From assembly GCF_900109095.1 (NCBI RefSeq), contig NZ_FNYZ01000008.1, positions 1 through 64,000 on the forward strand: DNA of 64,000 bases, written 5' to 3'. Below are positions 35,297 through 44,863 of this stretch, piece by piece; the stretch's first letter is position 1; each line of letters starts with the position of its first letter. The position numbers and the translations under genes are program-made. The notes beneath the pieces were generated by a model that was given only the letters and a program-made list of their open reading frames with translations, had not been told where the DNA came from and did no database searches. Source of the stretch: Sphingobium sp. AP50. GTDB lineage: Bacteria; Pseudomonadota; Alphaproteobacteria; Sphingomonadales; Sphingomonadaceae.

Positions 35297-38095
35297 TTAC
35301 AGGGCGCCGCCGCCCAGCTTGTAGGTCAGTTGCAGGAACATGCTGCGGCCCACGCTGTCGAACCAGCTAATGTCATAATAGGGATAGGCGGCGTAGCTCG
35401 GGTCCTTGACCGGCTTTTGATCGAACAGGTTCGTCACGGTCAGCGACCCGCGCAGATGATCGGTAAAGTCATATTGCAGCGTCGTGTTGAACAGGTAGCT
35501 CGCCCTGATATAGGCGTCCTCGTCATAATTGGGCAGCTTGCCCAGACGCTTGCCTTCCACCGTCCATTTCAGTCCTTCCAGCGACCAGCTGACGCTCGCC
35601 GTCGTCTTGTCGCGCGGGATATAATAGCCGCTGGTTGCCGCCAGCTTGTTGATCGACGCATCGCCCGGATATTGGCGGAAGATGTGGTCGAAGACATGGG
35701 TGTGGGCGAAGGACAGGCCGAATTCGCCAAAGCTGGTCGGCAGGCTGCCATGCAAGGCGATATCGATGCCGCTGGTCTTTTCATGCGCGATGTTGATCGG
35801 ATTGACCGACACCGAATCCAGTTCCCCGTCATTTACGCCACCGACGAAGCGATGGACGCGGGCAAGGGCATCCTGACAGGTGGGCGAATTGATATCGACC
35901 GCAGCGCCGCCCATCGTCGTGCCGATCCGACAGTCCGCCTCGTCACGCAGCAGCGTGTCGATACTGAGATCCTGCACCTGATTGGACAGGGACACGCGGA
36001 AATAATCGACCGACACGTCGAAATGGCGGGAAGGCGACCAGACGATGCCGGCATTGATCGATCGGGCGGTTTCGGGCTTCAGCTTCCGATTGCCGTTGCG
36101 TTGGGCGACGATGCCTTCATCGGCATAGCTGCAATCGCCGATATCCTCGTCCGGTTCTTCCGTGCGGCAGAGATAATAATCGGTCGCGGATGGATGGGTG
36201 TTGCCCGGACCGGTGAACACATAATGCAGGTCGGGCGCGCGGAAGCTGGTGCCATAGGCGGCGCGCAGCAGCAGCGTGCTGGTCGGCCGCAGCTCGATCC
36301 CGCCATTATAGGTGAACTTGCCCACACTGCTACCGCCAAAACGGAACCGGTCATAGCGGGCCGCGCCCGACAGTTGCAGGAAGCTGGTGACGGGCACGCG
36401 CAATTCGCCACCCAGCGCCCAATGTTTGCGGCTGCCTTGACCGTCGCTGTCCTTGAGGCCGTAATAATAGTCGGTCAGCGCCAGCGGATCGGGATTGAGG
36501 TCATAGCCCTGCTTGCCCAGTTCCGCGACGGCAGCGAAGCCGACCGGGCCAGCGGGGAGCTGAAACAATTCGGTGCTGCTGATCGTGGCCGACAGATTGT
36601 CGGTCCAGCTTTTGGGATTATAGACGCTGTAGGCGGTGATGCTCTCATATTCCGACTGGGTCAGCGGCGTGTAGAGGCGTGCGGGATCGGCATTGAAGAT
36701 CGGATAGCCGCTATCTTCATCCACGCCCTGCTGTTCGCCCAGAAACAGGGCGTTGGCCTTGGCCGCGATCACCTGCGGGAATTTGACCTTCGCCTTATAT
36801 TCGCTGTGGTTGAAGGAGAGTTCGTAATTCCATGTGCCGCCAAACTCGCCCTTCACGCCCGGCGTGATGCTGAACGTCTGTTGCCGGTTGCGGGTCATCA
36901 CCTTGGAGAAGCCACCGGATTCCTCCGGCGTGAACTGCCGATACCAATCGTCCAGCTGGCCATCGAAACTATTGTAGAAGGTCGTGTCGCTGCTGCCTGC
37001 GCTATTCTGATAGCCCCAGTTGAGCACATCGGACATCAGCGCCACCTTGCTGATGCCGAACTGCGCGTCCACGAACAGTTGCGCATTGTCGGACAGTTCG
37101 TAACCCGCCGATGCGAAGCCGTTGAAGCCTTCGCGGCGTGAAATGACGGTGCCATAGCCGATCGACGTGTTGCTGCCGCAGAAATAGCCGGGACCATAAT
37201 CTTCAAGCTCGTCGTCGTAGGCGCCGTAGCGCGGCCGGGACGCATAATAGGTCGACCCGCCATTGAGGCCGGACAAAGCGCCGCAGGTCGCCGCGCCCGG
37301 ATCGACATATTCGTCGGCATCGGGATTGTAGCGCAGGAAGGTCCGCCGGGCGAGGGGCGAGGCAGTGGTGGGATTATCGGCCGTGCTGTCCTGAATCTTG
37401 CGCTGATAGGCCCAGATCGGGCGTTGCAGCAGATATTCGCCACCCGCGACGATATGGAAGCGATCGTTTGACCAGCCCGTGGTCGCGGTGATGCGGTGGG
37501 ATGCGCCGCCGCCATGTTCCGTCCGCCCGGCACGATAGTCGATCGTCGTGCCGTCGACCTTGTCCTTCAGCTTGAAATTGATGACGCCGGCAATCGCATC
37601 CGACCCGTAAATGGCCGATGCGCTGCCGCTGAGCACTTCGACCTGATCGATCAGGCCCAATGGAATGTTCGAAATATCGGTGAAGTTGCTGCGCCCCTGA
37701 AAGGGCAGGGGGAAGTCCGCGATGCGACGGCCGTTGACCAGCACCAGTGTATGATTGGGGCCAAGCCCGCGCAGGTCGACCTGCTGCGCGCCGGGGGTGA
37801 AGCTGGCGCCGCTGAAGCTTTGCTGGCTCTGCGTTTCGCCACCATTCTGGGTGACGGCGCGCAGGATGTCGGGAACGCTGGTATAGCCGTTAGCGCGGAT
37901 CGTATCGGCGGTGATGGTCGTCACCGGGGCCGGTCCTTCCTGCGCCGCGCGGGGAATGCGCGATCCGGTGACGATGATTTCCGGCTCGCCCTCCGGCTGC
38001 CCGCCAGTCTGTGCCGTCGCGCTGCCGATCAGTGCCGGCAGGCAACAGCCCAGGCCCAGCATCGCCCGAAAGATACGGCGTTCCGCGAAGTTCAT
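35297..38095 (-). CDS. TonB-dependent outer-membrane receptor
   Basis: A 932-residue receptor. The ATG at 38095 follows a GGGGGC ribosome site and opens a signal peptide (MNFAERRIFRAMLGLGC..., cut near SATAQ). The plug has IIVTGSRIPRAAQEGPAPV and the NGRRIADFP motif; the barrel covers the remainder, with conserved FRAPDLHY and DVSVDYFRVSLSNQ. The ligand is unknown. It is divergent from a secreted S51 peptidase gene 176 bases away with a palindrome between them, which suggests it imports a peptide-like product of that enzyme (inference). Confidence 0.92.
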   Translation of the reverse strand: MNFAERRIFRAMLGLGCCLPALIGSATAQTGGQPEGEPEIIVTGSRIPRAAQEGPAPVTTITADTIRANGYTSVPDILRAVTQNGGETQSQQSFSGASFTPGAQQVDLRGLGPNHTLVLVNGRRIADFPLPFQGRSNFTDISNIPLGLIDQVEVLSGSASAIYGSDAIAGVINFKLKDKVDGTTIDYRAGRTEHGGGASHRITATTGWSNDRFHIVAGGEYLLQRPIWAYQRKIQDSTADNPTTASPLARRTFLRYNPDADEYVDPGAATCGALSGLNGGSTYYASRPRYGAYDDELEDYGPGYFCGSNTSIGYGTVISRREGFNGFASAGYELSDNAQLFVDAQFGISKVALMSDVLNWGYQNSAGSSDTTFYNSFDGQLDDWYRQFTPEESGGFSKVMTRNRQQTFSITPGVKGEFGGTWNYELSFNHSEYKAKVKFPQVIAAKANALFLGEQQGVDEDSGYPIFNADPARLYTPLTQSEYESITAYSVYNPKSWTDNLSATISSTELFQLPAGPVGFAAVAELGKQGYDLNPDPLALTDYYYGLKDSDGQGSRKHWALGGELRVPVTSFLQLSGAARYDRFRFGGSSVGKFTYNGGIELRPTSTLLLRAAYGTSFRAPDLHYVFTGPGNTHPSATDYYLCRTEEPDEDIGDCSYADEGIVAQRNGNRKLKPETARSINAGIVWSPSRHFDVSVDYFRVSLSNQVQDLSIDTLLRDEADCRIGTTMGGAAVDINSPTCQDALARVHRFVGGVNDGELDSVSVNPINIAHEKTSGIDIALHGSLPTSFGEFGLSFAHTHVFDHIFRQYPGDASINKLAATSGYYIPRDKTTASVSWSLEGLKWTVEGKRLGKLPNYDEDAYIRASYLFNTTLQYDFTDHLRGSLTVTNLFDQKPVKDPSYAAYPYYDISWFDSVGRSMFLQLTYKLGGGAL

Positions 38096-38203
38096 ATTGC
38101 CCCCATTCCGGGGATGGCGCCCCACGCGCCTCTGCATCCCCATATTTCCGATTGTTACATCAGAAACCTGCGTATGATTCAATCATTGTGATGGAGATGT
38201 GGA

Positions 38204-38233
38204 ACATATTGTTTTGTCCTGTGGACAATATGT
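38204..38233. promoter_or_regulatory. Inverted repeat in the receptor/peptidase divergent promoter
   Basis: ACATATTGT (38204-38212) and ACAATATGT (38225-38233) are perfect inverted repeats separated by 12 bases, between the divergent starts at 38095 and 38272. Arm length and spacing suit a dimeric regulator. The Lrp-type protein encoded downstream is the obvious candidate, by position only. Confidence 0.5.
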
Positions 38234-38271
38234 GACATGAAAATGCGCATCTGATCGGACGGGAGATTGCT

Positions 38272-39291
38272 ATGCGACGCGCGCTGGGGGCTGCCATCGC
38301 ATTGGCCGCCATGGTCCTAACCATGAGCGGGGCGCAGGCGAAGGAGGCATCCTATCGTCATTATCAACTGGGCAAGCTGACGACGCCAACGCCCGATCCA
38401 GTGTCCGGCGGCCTGCTGTTGCTGGGCGGTGGCGATCGCAATGCCGATGCCATGAAATGGTTCTTCGCGAAGGCTGGGCATGGCCATATCGTCATATTGC
38501 GGGCGTCGCAGAAAGGGCAGATCGGCGAGGAATTCTATCACAAGCTGGGTGGCATCCAGTCTGCCGAAACATTCGTCTTTGCCGATCGCAGTGCGGCGAC
38601 CGATCCGAAGATTCTCGCCAGTCTGAAACATGCCGACGGCATCTTCATCGCCGGGGGGGATCAGGCCCGCTATGTCCGCTTCTGGCGCGGCACACCGGTC
38701 GCCGAAGCGCTGGATGCCCATGTCGCCGCGGGCAAGCCGTTGGCGGGGACCAGTGCAGGCCTCGCCATGTTGGGTGAGAAGCTTTACGGTGCGATGGACG
38801 ATGGCAGCATCACCAGCGCAGAAGCGCTGGCCGAGCCCTTCGGTCCTGCCAACACGATCGAAGGGGATTTTCTGCACCTGACGCTGCTCAAGGGGATCGT
38901 GACCGACACCCATTTCAAGGAGCGGGATCGGTTGGGTCGATTGTTCGCCTTCGTGGCCAAGGCGCAGGTGGGGCGTCCGGTGGATCAGCCTGCCATGCTG
39001 GGGCTGGGCGTCGATGAAAGCGCGTCTCTGGCGGTTGAACCGGATGGGGTGGCGCGCATCTACGCCACCGATCCGCAAGGTGGGGCATGGCTGGTCGATG
39101 GTGCCGCGCTGCGTAATCTCCCAGTTCAGGGGCCGCTCAATGCTTCCGCCATATCCGTCACGGGCATTGGCGCGGGATCGGTCGTGCATCTGCCGCAGGG
39201 GCGCGTGGATCGGCCGACCTTCCAGCGGCTCTATGACGTGCAGGCTGGTCAGGTGCGGTTGAGCAAGGATGGCGAACGGCCTTTGCCATGA
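38272..39291 (+). CDS. Exported S51 peptidase, cyanophycinase-like
   Basis: A 339-residue protein with a signal peptide (MRRALGAAIALAAMVLTM..., cut near AQA-KE). The S51 fold is shown by LLLLGGGDRNADAM, the GIFIAGGDQARYV loop and the nucleophile serine in GTSAGLAML (Ser161). The family includes cyanophycinase and aspartyl dipeptidase, which cut beta-linked or Asp-containing peptides. Being exported, it should work in the periplasm or outside. The Lrp-type gene follows 73 bases later and the TonB receptor lies on the other side, so the three look like a peptide-scavenging unit. Confidence 0.85.
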   Translation: MRRALGAAIALAAMVLTMSGAQAKEASYRHYQLGKLTTPTPDPVSGGLLLLGGGDRNADAMKWFFAKAGHGHIVILRASQKGQIGEEFYHKLGGIQSAETFVFADRSAATDPKILASLKHADGIFIAGGDQARYVRFWRGTPVAEALDAHVAAGKPLAGTSAGLAMLGEKLYGAMDDGSITSAEALAEPFGPANTIEGDFLHLTLLKGIVTDTHFKERDRLGRLFAFVAKAQVGRPVDQPAMLGLGVDESASLAVEPDGVARIYATDPQGGAWLVDGAALRNLPVQGPLNASAISVTGIGAGSVVHLPQGRVDRPTFQRLYDVQAGQVRLSKDGERPLP

Positions 39292-39317
39292 CCCTGCCGG
39301 CCCGATATGATGACTAT

Positions 39318-39368
39318 ATGACGGGCAACGGTAATCCGCATGGCGCGATGGACGCCATGGGGCGATGA
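39318..39368 (+). CDS. Possible 16-residue leader peptide before the Lrp gene
   Basis: ATG at 39318 opens a short frame (MTGNGNPHGAMDAMGR) whose TGA overlaps the ATG of the regulator gene as ATGA. Such coupling is used for leader-peptide control, but so short a frame could occur by chance and there is no strong ribosome site. It also runs through the left arm of the hairpin at 39353-39380, so its translation would open that hairpin. Confidence 0.25.
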   Translation: MTGNGNPHGAMDAMGR

Positions 39369-39380
39369 TGCCCCATGGCG
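39353..39380 (+). promoter_or_regulatory. Hairpin enclosing the Lrp gene start codon
   Basis: CGCCATGGGGC (39353-39363) pairs perfectly with GCCCCATGGCG (39370-39380), leaving a six-base loop, gatgat, that contains the assigned ATG (39365). The GGGG that would serve as ribosome site is in the stem. In mRNA this would strongly limit initiation unless melted. Confidence 0.6.
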
Positions 39381-39814
39381 GTCTGCGCCTCGATGAGTTG
39401 GACGAACGGCTGCTGAGCCTGTTGCGACAGGATTCACGCCAGCCCATCGCCCAGCTTGCCAAGGAACTCGGTGTATCGCGGGGGCATCTCTATTCGCGCA
39501 TTGCCCGTCTGGAGGAAGACGGCATCGTGGCGGGCTATACGATCCGTCTCGGCTCGGTCTTCTCCGCCAGTCGGGTGCGGGCGCACATGATGATCAAGAC
39601 CCTGCCGCGCCATCGCCGCGACATAGAGCAGGCGCTGATGCGGATCGACCATGTTCAGGCGGTCCATGCCATCAGCGGCGAATATGACATCATTGCCGTG
39701 CTGGAGGCCGATGATGGGGCCGAACTGAATGATATCATCGACGATATCGGTCAGTTTGACGGCATGGAGCGGACGACGACCCTGGTGCTGCTGGCGACCA
39801 AGTTGGAGCGATAG
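39365..39814 (+). CDS. Lrp/AsnC-family transcription regulator
   Basis: A 149-residue regulator. The N-terminal helix-turn-helix is at about residues 25-53 (PIAQLAKELGVSRGHLYSRIARLEEDGIV region, with the recognition helix SRGHLYSRIA), followed by the RAM/ACT ligand domain (GEYDIIAVLEADDGAELNDII). The family senses amino acids or small metabolites and binds as dimers to octamers. Position suggests control of the adjacent S51 peptidase and TonB receptor genes. The start may be the ATG at 39365 or the next codon. Confidence 0.9.
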   Translation: MMPHGGLRLDELDERLLSLLRQDSRQPIAQLAKELGVSRGHLYSRIARLEEDGIVAGYTIRLGSVFSASRVRAHMMIKTLPRHRRDIEQALMRIDHVQAVHAISGEYDIIAVLEADDGAELNDIIDDIGQFDGMERTTTLVLLATKLER

Positions 39815-40106
39815 GCGGGTTCAGCGATTGAATGGCCGACCATGACGTCAGGATCATATTGGCTGTCGAAGATATATAAGGCGTATCACCTGCCTGATCG
39901 CGCTTTGATCCCGTTCCGACCTGTCCATTCCACAGGTGCGTTACCCGCCACTGCTTTTTTGCTTCGTACAGAATGTCGATCCATCGGGTCCAGTTTCGGC
40001 CGCCTACCCCTGTTCATTTTCGGTTTGGTCGCCTCGTTCACAAGTCGGTTCAGCAACGGAGCGCAATGCTCCTGCCAAGAAAATCGACTTGAGGCATGCC
40101 TGATCC
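39815..40106. other. Intergenic region before the broken hydrolase gene
   Basis: These 292 bases contain only short overlapping frames and no recognisable RNA gene. They are less GC-rich than their surroundings in places (gaagatatataaggcg). A promoter for the hydrolase gene probably lies here, but no consensus stands out. Confidence 0.4.
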
Positions 40107-41169
40107 ATGCACCGTCCTTTCGCCCTGTCCCTGTTGGCGGCTGTCGCTGTCAGCACGCTCGCTGCACCGGCTATTGCCGAAATGGCTCAGGTGCAGACCC
40201 GCTATGTGAAGATCGCGCCGGGCGTGCCGGGCGTCCTGTACGAGCCGGCTGCCGACGCGGCGAAGAAAGGCATCGCCATCTTCGTGATGCATGCCAATAA
40301 TGACTATCTCAGCTTCCCGCCCCGCACCCAATTGTCGCAGCGCGGCTATACCGTGCCGTGCGCCAACAACAGCACCAACAAGATCAACGCCGTGGATGAA
40401 GGTCAACTGGACCGCATCCTTGCCGAAGCGAAGGAAGGTGTCGTCTGGCTGCGCAAGCAACCAGGCATCCAGAAGGTGATATTGTTCGGCCATAGTGGCG
40501 GCGCGACGATTATGAGCGCCTATCAGATGATCGCCGAAAATGGCGTTGCATCCTGTCAGCAGGCGGCGCGCCTGTCCAAATACCCGGACAATCTGGCCGG
40601 CATGCCAGCCGCCGATGGCGTAATGCTGATCGATTCCAACTGGGGGCACGCGGGCATGGTCCTGCTCAGCCTCGACGCCTCGATTGTGGATGAAGCGGAT
40701 GGAAAGCGCACCGATCCGTCGCTCGATATTTACGCGTCGGCCAATGGCTGGAGCAAGGAGGGTGCGCATTATTCGCCAGCCTTCGTGGTGCGCTATCAAA
40801 AGCAACAATCGCCTGATCGACGCAGCGCTGGCGCGGGTGGCCGCGATCGATGCGGGCAAGGCGGCCTTTCTCGACGACGAAGCTTTTACCGTGCCGGGTG
40901 CCAGTTTCCTCGGTTTCTACAACCGCGTCTTTCCGCAGGATATCAACCTGATGGCGCATACGCGCAAGGCCTGGCCGCTGTTGAAGGGCGACGGGTCGAC
41001 AGTGATGCAGATCGTGCCGTCCGTCCGCCCGGCCAGCGACGCAATACCGGCGCCGGGCTATTATGACCCGGGTGCCTTGCGGACGTCGGTGCGCAACTTC
41101 CTGTCTACCTATGCGGTGCGGACCAAGCCCGACTTCTGCCGCTGGACCGCGATCTCTGAGCGGCTATGA
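40107..41169 (+). pseudogene. Exported alpha/beta-hydrolase-like protein, frameshifted and truncated at the CRISPR array
   Basis: The frame from 40107 starts with a signal peptide (MHRPFALSLLAAVAV..., cut near AIAE) and has the nucleophile-elbow motif FGHSGGATIM. At 40798-40801 (AAAA) the coding sense moves to the +1 frame: removing one A joins ...VVRYQ to SNNRLIDAALARVAAID. The second frame then runs to a TGA at 41169, and its last 11 codons (from FCRWTAIS) are the first CRISPR repeat, so the native C-terminus is probably missing. The frameshift could be genuine or a homopolymer error; the repeat-encoded tail is independent evidence of damage. Function unknown beyond the fold. Confidence 0.7.
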
Positions 41170-44100
41170 TGCTTGTTGCCGCGTGCGAACACCGGGTCTT
41201 GTTGCCGCTGGACCGCGATCTCTGAGCGGCTATGATAGCGCACTTCCTTGGCCCCCTGACTGCCGGGTTGCCGCTGGACCGCGATCTCTGAGCGGCTATG
41301 ATCAAGGTCAAGGCTGCGCCCAAGCAGGTCGAGTTGCCGCTGGACCGCGATCTCTGAGCGGCTATGATCAGTGACAGGGCTTTTACCGGCCTCTCAGGGT
41401 TGCCGCTGGACCGCGATCTCTGAGCGGCTATGATTTCGGCGCAGGTGGTGAAGAACGCGCGCTTGTTGCCGCTGGACCGCGATCTCTGAGCGGCTATGAT
41501 TTCCGTTGCCGGGGTGGCCTTGGCCTCTGCGTTGCCGCTGGACCGCGATCTCTGAGCGGCTATGATTCATTGGCGGCGCGATCGTTGGCTGCGGCGGTTG
41601 CCGCTGGACCGCGATCTCTGAGCGGCTATGATATCGCCCAGCACGGTGCCGGTGCCATCGTTGTTGCCGCTGGACCGCGATCTCTGAGCGGCTATGATGA
41701 CGCTGTTGCCGATCGCGCTGATCTGCATGTTGCCGCTGGACCGCGATCTCTGAGCGGCTATGATGGCGCGCGTGTTGGCCTCCGACGTGATCGCGTTGCC
41801 GCTGGACCGCGATCTCTGAGCGGCTATGATCTGCGTTACCTTCGCGCCGACTGGCACGCCGTTGCCGCTGGACCGCGATCTCTGAGCGGCTATGATAGCG
41901 CGGCCATCCGCGCGCGGTACGAAACGGTTGCCGCTGGACCGCGATCTCTGAGCGGCTATGATGCCTACGCCCGTGTATGGCTGTATAAATCGGTTGCCGC
42001 TGGACCGCGATCTCTGAGCGGCTATGATCGAAAATGTTCGTTCGATGGCGGAAGTGCTGTTGCCGCTGGACCGCGATCTCTGAGCGGCTATGATGTCCCT
42101 TCGCCCTTGACCGTCTGGCCCACAGTTGCCGCTGGACCGCGATCTCTGAGCGGCTATGATGAAGGGTGGCGTGGCGATGATCCTGCGCGGGTTGCCGCTG
42201 GACCGCGATCTCTGAGCGGCTATGATGTTGCATAATCGCCCGAATTTCGATCAATCGTTGCCGCTGGACCGCGATCTCTGAGCGGCTATGATGCGGCCGC
42301 TTTGCTGGCGGACCAGATGCTGGTTGCCGCTGGACCGCGATCTCTGAGCGGCTATGATTTCTTCGGCGTCGGCCACAAGGAGATAACGGTTGCCGCTGGA
42401 CCGCGATCTCTGAGCGGCTATGATCCCCTCTTTGCATCCTCAACGGTCCTACACGTTGCCGCTGGACCGCGATCTCTGAGCGGCTATGATCGGCCAGACA
42501 GGACATACGCAGGATCTTCAGTTGCCGCTGGACCGCGATCTCTGAGCGGCTATGATTGACCGGGCTGATCGTGCCGATGACGCCATGTTGCCGCTGGACC
42601 GCGATCTCTGAGCGGCTATGATGTTCCAGGCGCTCTATGCTGACAGCACGCTGTTGCCGCTGGACCGCGATCTCTGAGCGGCTATGATGCGCGCGATCCA
42701 GCGCGAGGCGGATTTCGTGTTGCCGCTGGACCGCGATCTCTGAGCGGCTATGATCTCGGGCAGCTGCGGTCGGCTCCGTCAGCAGTTGCCGCTGGACCGC
42801 GATCTCTGAGCGGCTATGATCTGGCGCAAGCTATCAACGATTACCGGACGGTTGCCGCTGGACCGCGATCTCTGAGCGGCTATGATCTCCTCAATCTGGT
42901 CAGCCGCCGCAAGCAGGTTGCCGCTGGACCGCGATCTCTGAGCGGCTATGATGCTCTACGCGCCGAACTGCAGATGTTCGACGTTGCCGCTGGACCGCGA
43001 TCTCTGAGCGGCTATGATCGCCTATGCCAAGGGGAATATCAGCATCCGGTTGCCGCTGGACCGCGATCTCTGAGCGGCTATGATAATCGTGGATTAGTTC
43101 CGACTGTTTCGCCTGTTGCCGCTGGACCGCGATCTCTGAGCGGCTATGATCGGGCGCTTGGAGCCCCGGGTGTTCTTCCGGTTGCCGCTGGACCGCGATC
43201 TCTGAGCGGCTATGATCTACATATTGCTGGCGGGTGCCAATTCGGCGTTGCCGCTGGACCGCGATCTCTGAGCGGCTATGATGCTGACGGGCTGCGGATG
43301 CGCTACGGCCGGTTGCCGCTGGACCGCGATCTCTGAGCGGCTATGATCTCGACGCCGCTTTCCGCTGCCTCGGACGCGTTGCCGCTGGACCGCGATCTCT
43401 GAGCGGCTATGATTGCGCGCGGCGACTATGATGCGCGTGGCGTGTTGCCGCTGGACCGCGATCTCTGAGCGGCTATGATGCTCGGCCGCGCGGCGCCGCG
43501 ATCCTTGACGTTGCCGCTGGACCGCGATCTCTGAGCGGCTATGATTCGCTTCACCGTCGATCTGGTCCGACAACCGTTGCCGCTGGACCGCGATCTCTGA
43601 GCGGCTATGATCCCGGCGTCGATGCCGACGACCAAACTTTTGTTGCCGCTGGACCGCGATCTCTGAGCGGCTATGATCGCAATCGCCGTGCCCGCAGCAG
43701 TCGTGGAGTTGCCGCTGGACCGCGATCTCTGAGCGGCTATGATTTCCTGGCGGTTTTCTTCGAGCTTGGACCGGTTGCCGCTGGACCGCGATCTCTGAGC
43801 GGCTATGATCGGGATATAGGGTATCTCGGCCTCCTTGCAGTTGCCGCTGGACCGCGATCTCTGAGCGGCTATGATGAAATGGCCGTCCGCCACTTCGATC
43901 GGCGCGTTGCCGCTGGACCGCGATCTCTGAGCGGCTATGATGCGGTTCAGCTTCTCGCGTTCAGCTTCCACGTTGCCGCTGGACCGCGATCTCTGAGCGG
44001 CTATGATTTCGGCGCATGTTGTGAAGAACGCGCGCTTGTTGCCGCTGGACCGCGATCTCTGAGCGGCTATGATTCTGCGCTCCGTCGGACAAAATCCGGC

Positions 44101-44863
44101 CAGGTTGCCGCTGGACCGCGATCTCTGAGCGGCTATGATTTCGGATGGCCTTCACAAAGGGTGACACCGGTTGCCGCTGGACCGCGATCTCTGAGCGGCT
44201 ATGATCGTTTGCGCGATCCTGAGCGGCAGCCTTCTGTTGCCGCTGGACCGCGATCTCTGAGCGGCTATGATGACACCAATCTGTGGACCCTCTGCAAGCC
44301 TGTTGCCGCTGGACCGCGATCTCTGAGCGGCTATGATCGCGATCGACAAACACCTAACGCGCCTCCGGTTGCCGCTGGACCGCGATCTCTGAGCGGCTAT
44401 GATGTCGGACATGATTTCGACCTTGCCCCTTTCGTTGCCGCTGGACCGCGATCTCTGAGCGGCTATGATGGTTCGAATCCTCTTGGGTGCACCATTCCAG
44501 TTGCCGCTGGACCGCGATCTCTGAGCGGCTATGATCTTGACCAGGCCGTTGACCACCTTGCCGCCGTTGCCGCTGGACCGCGATCTCTGAGCGGCTATGA
44601 TCGACCACGTCAACTGGCGCTTGCCATGGAAGTTGCCGCTGGACCGCGATCTCTGAGCGGCTATGATTCCGATGTGCGAAGGCCCGGTGCCAATACGTTG
44701 CCGCTGGACCGCGATCTCTGAGCGGCTATGATTCTGGAAGAGCCGGGCAAGGGCAAGGCGATGTTGCCGCTGGACCGCGATCTCTGAGCGGCTATGATAC
44801 CAAGGCCGTGTTCCAAGTCGCCGGGTCGTTGCCGCTGGACCGCGATCTCTGAGCGGCTATGAT
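41135..44863 (+). CRISPR. Type II-C CRISPR array, 57 repeats and 56 spacers
   Basis: The repeat is 36 bases, starting GTTGCCGCTGGACC and ending GAGCGGCTATGAT. It begins at 41135 and recurs every 66 bases; 53 spacers are 30 nt and three (after the repeats at 43247, 44632 and 44763) are 29 nt. All repeats read identically except the first (41135-41170), which differs at its first two bases. The plus strand is taken as the crRNA sense because repeat positions 11-25 pair with the anti-repeat of the tracrRNA. The repeat ends in TATGAT with TGGACC 16 bases earlier, so each repeat may be its own promoter, as known for Neisseria type II-C arrays. Repeat plus spacer is a multiple of three, which creates spurious long reading frames (VAAGPRSLSGYD) that are not genes. 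Confidence 0.98.

Noticed and set aside
39842..40300. A 152-residue plus-strand frame before and into the hydrolase gene
   Set aside because: Cys/Arg-rich with no ribosome site; it overlaps the signal peptide of the hydrolase in another frame.
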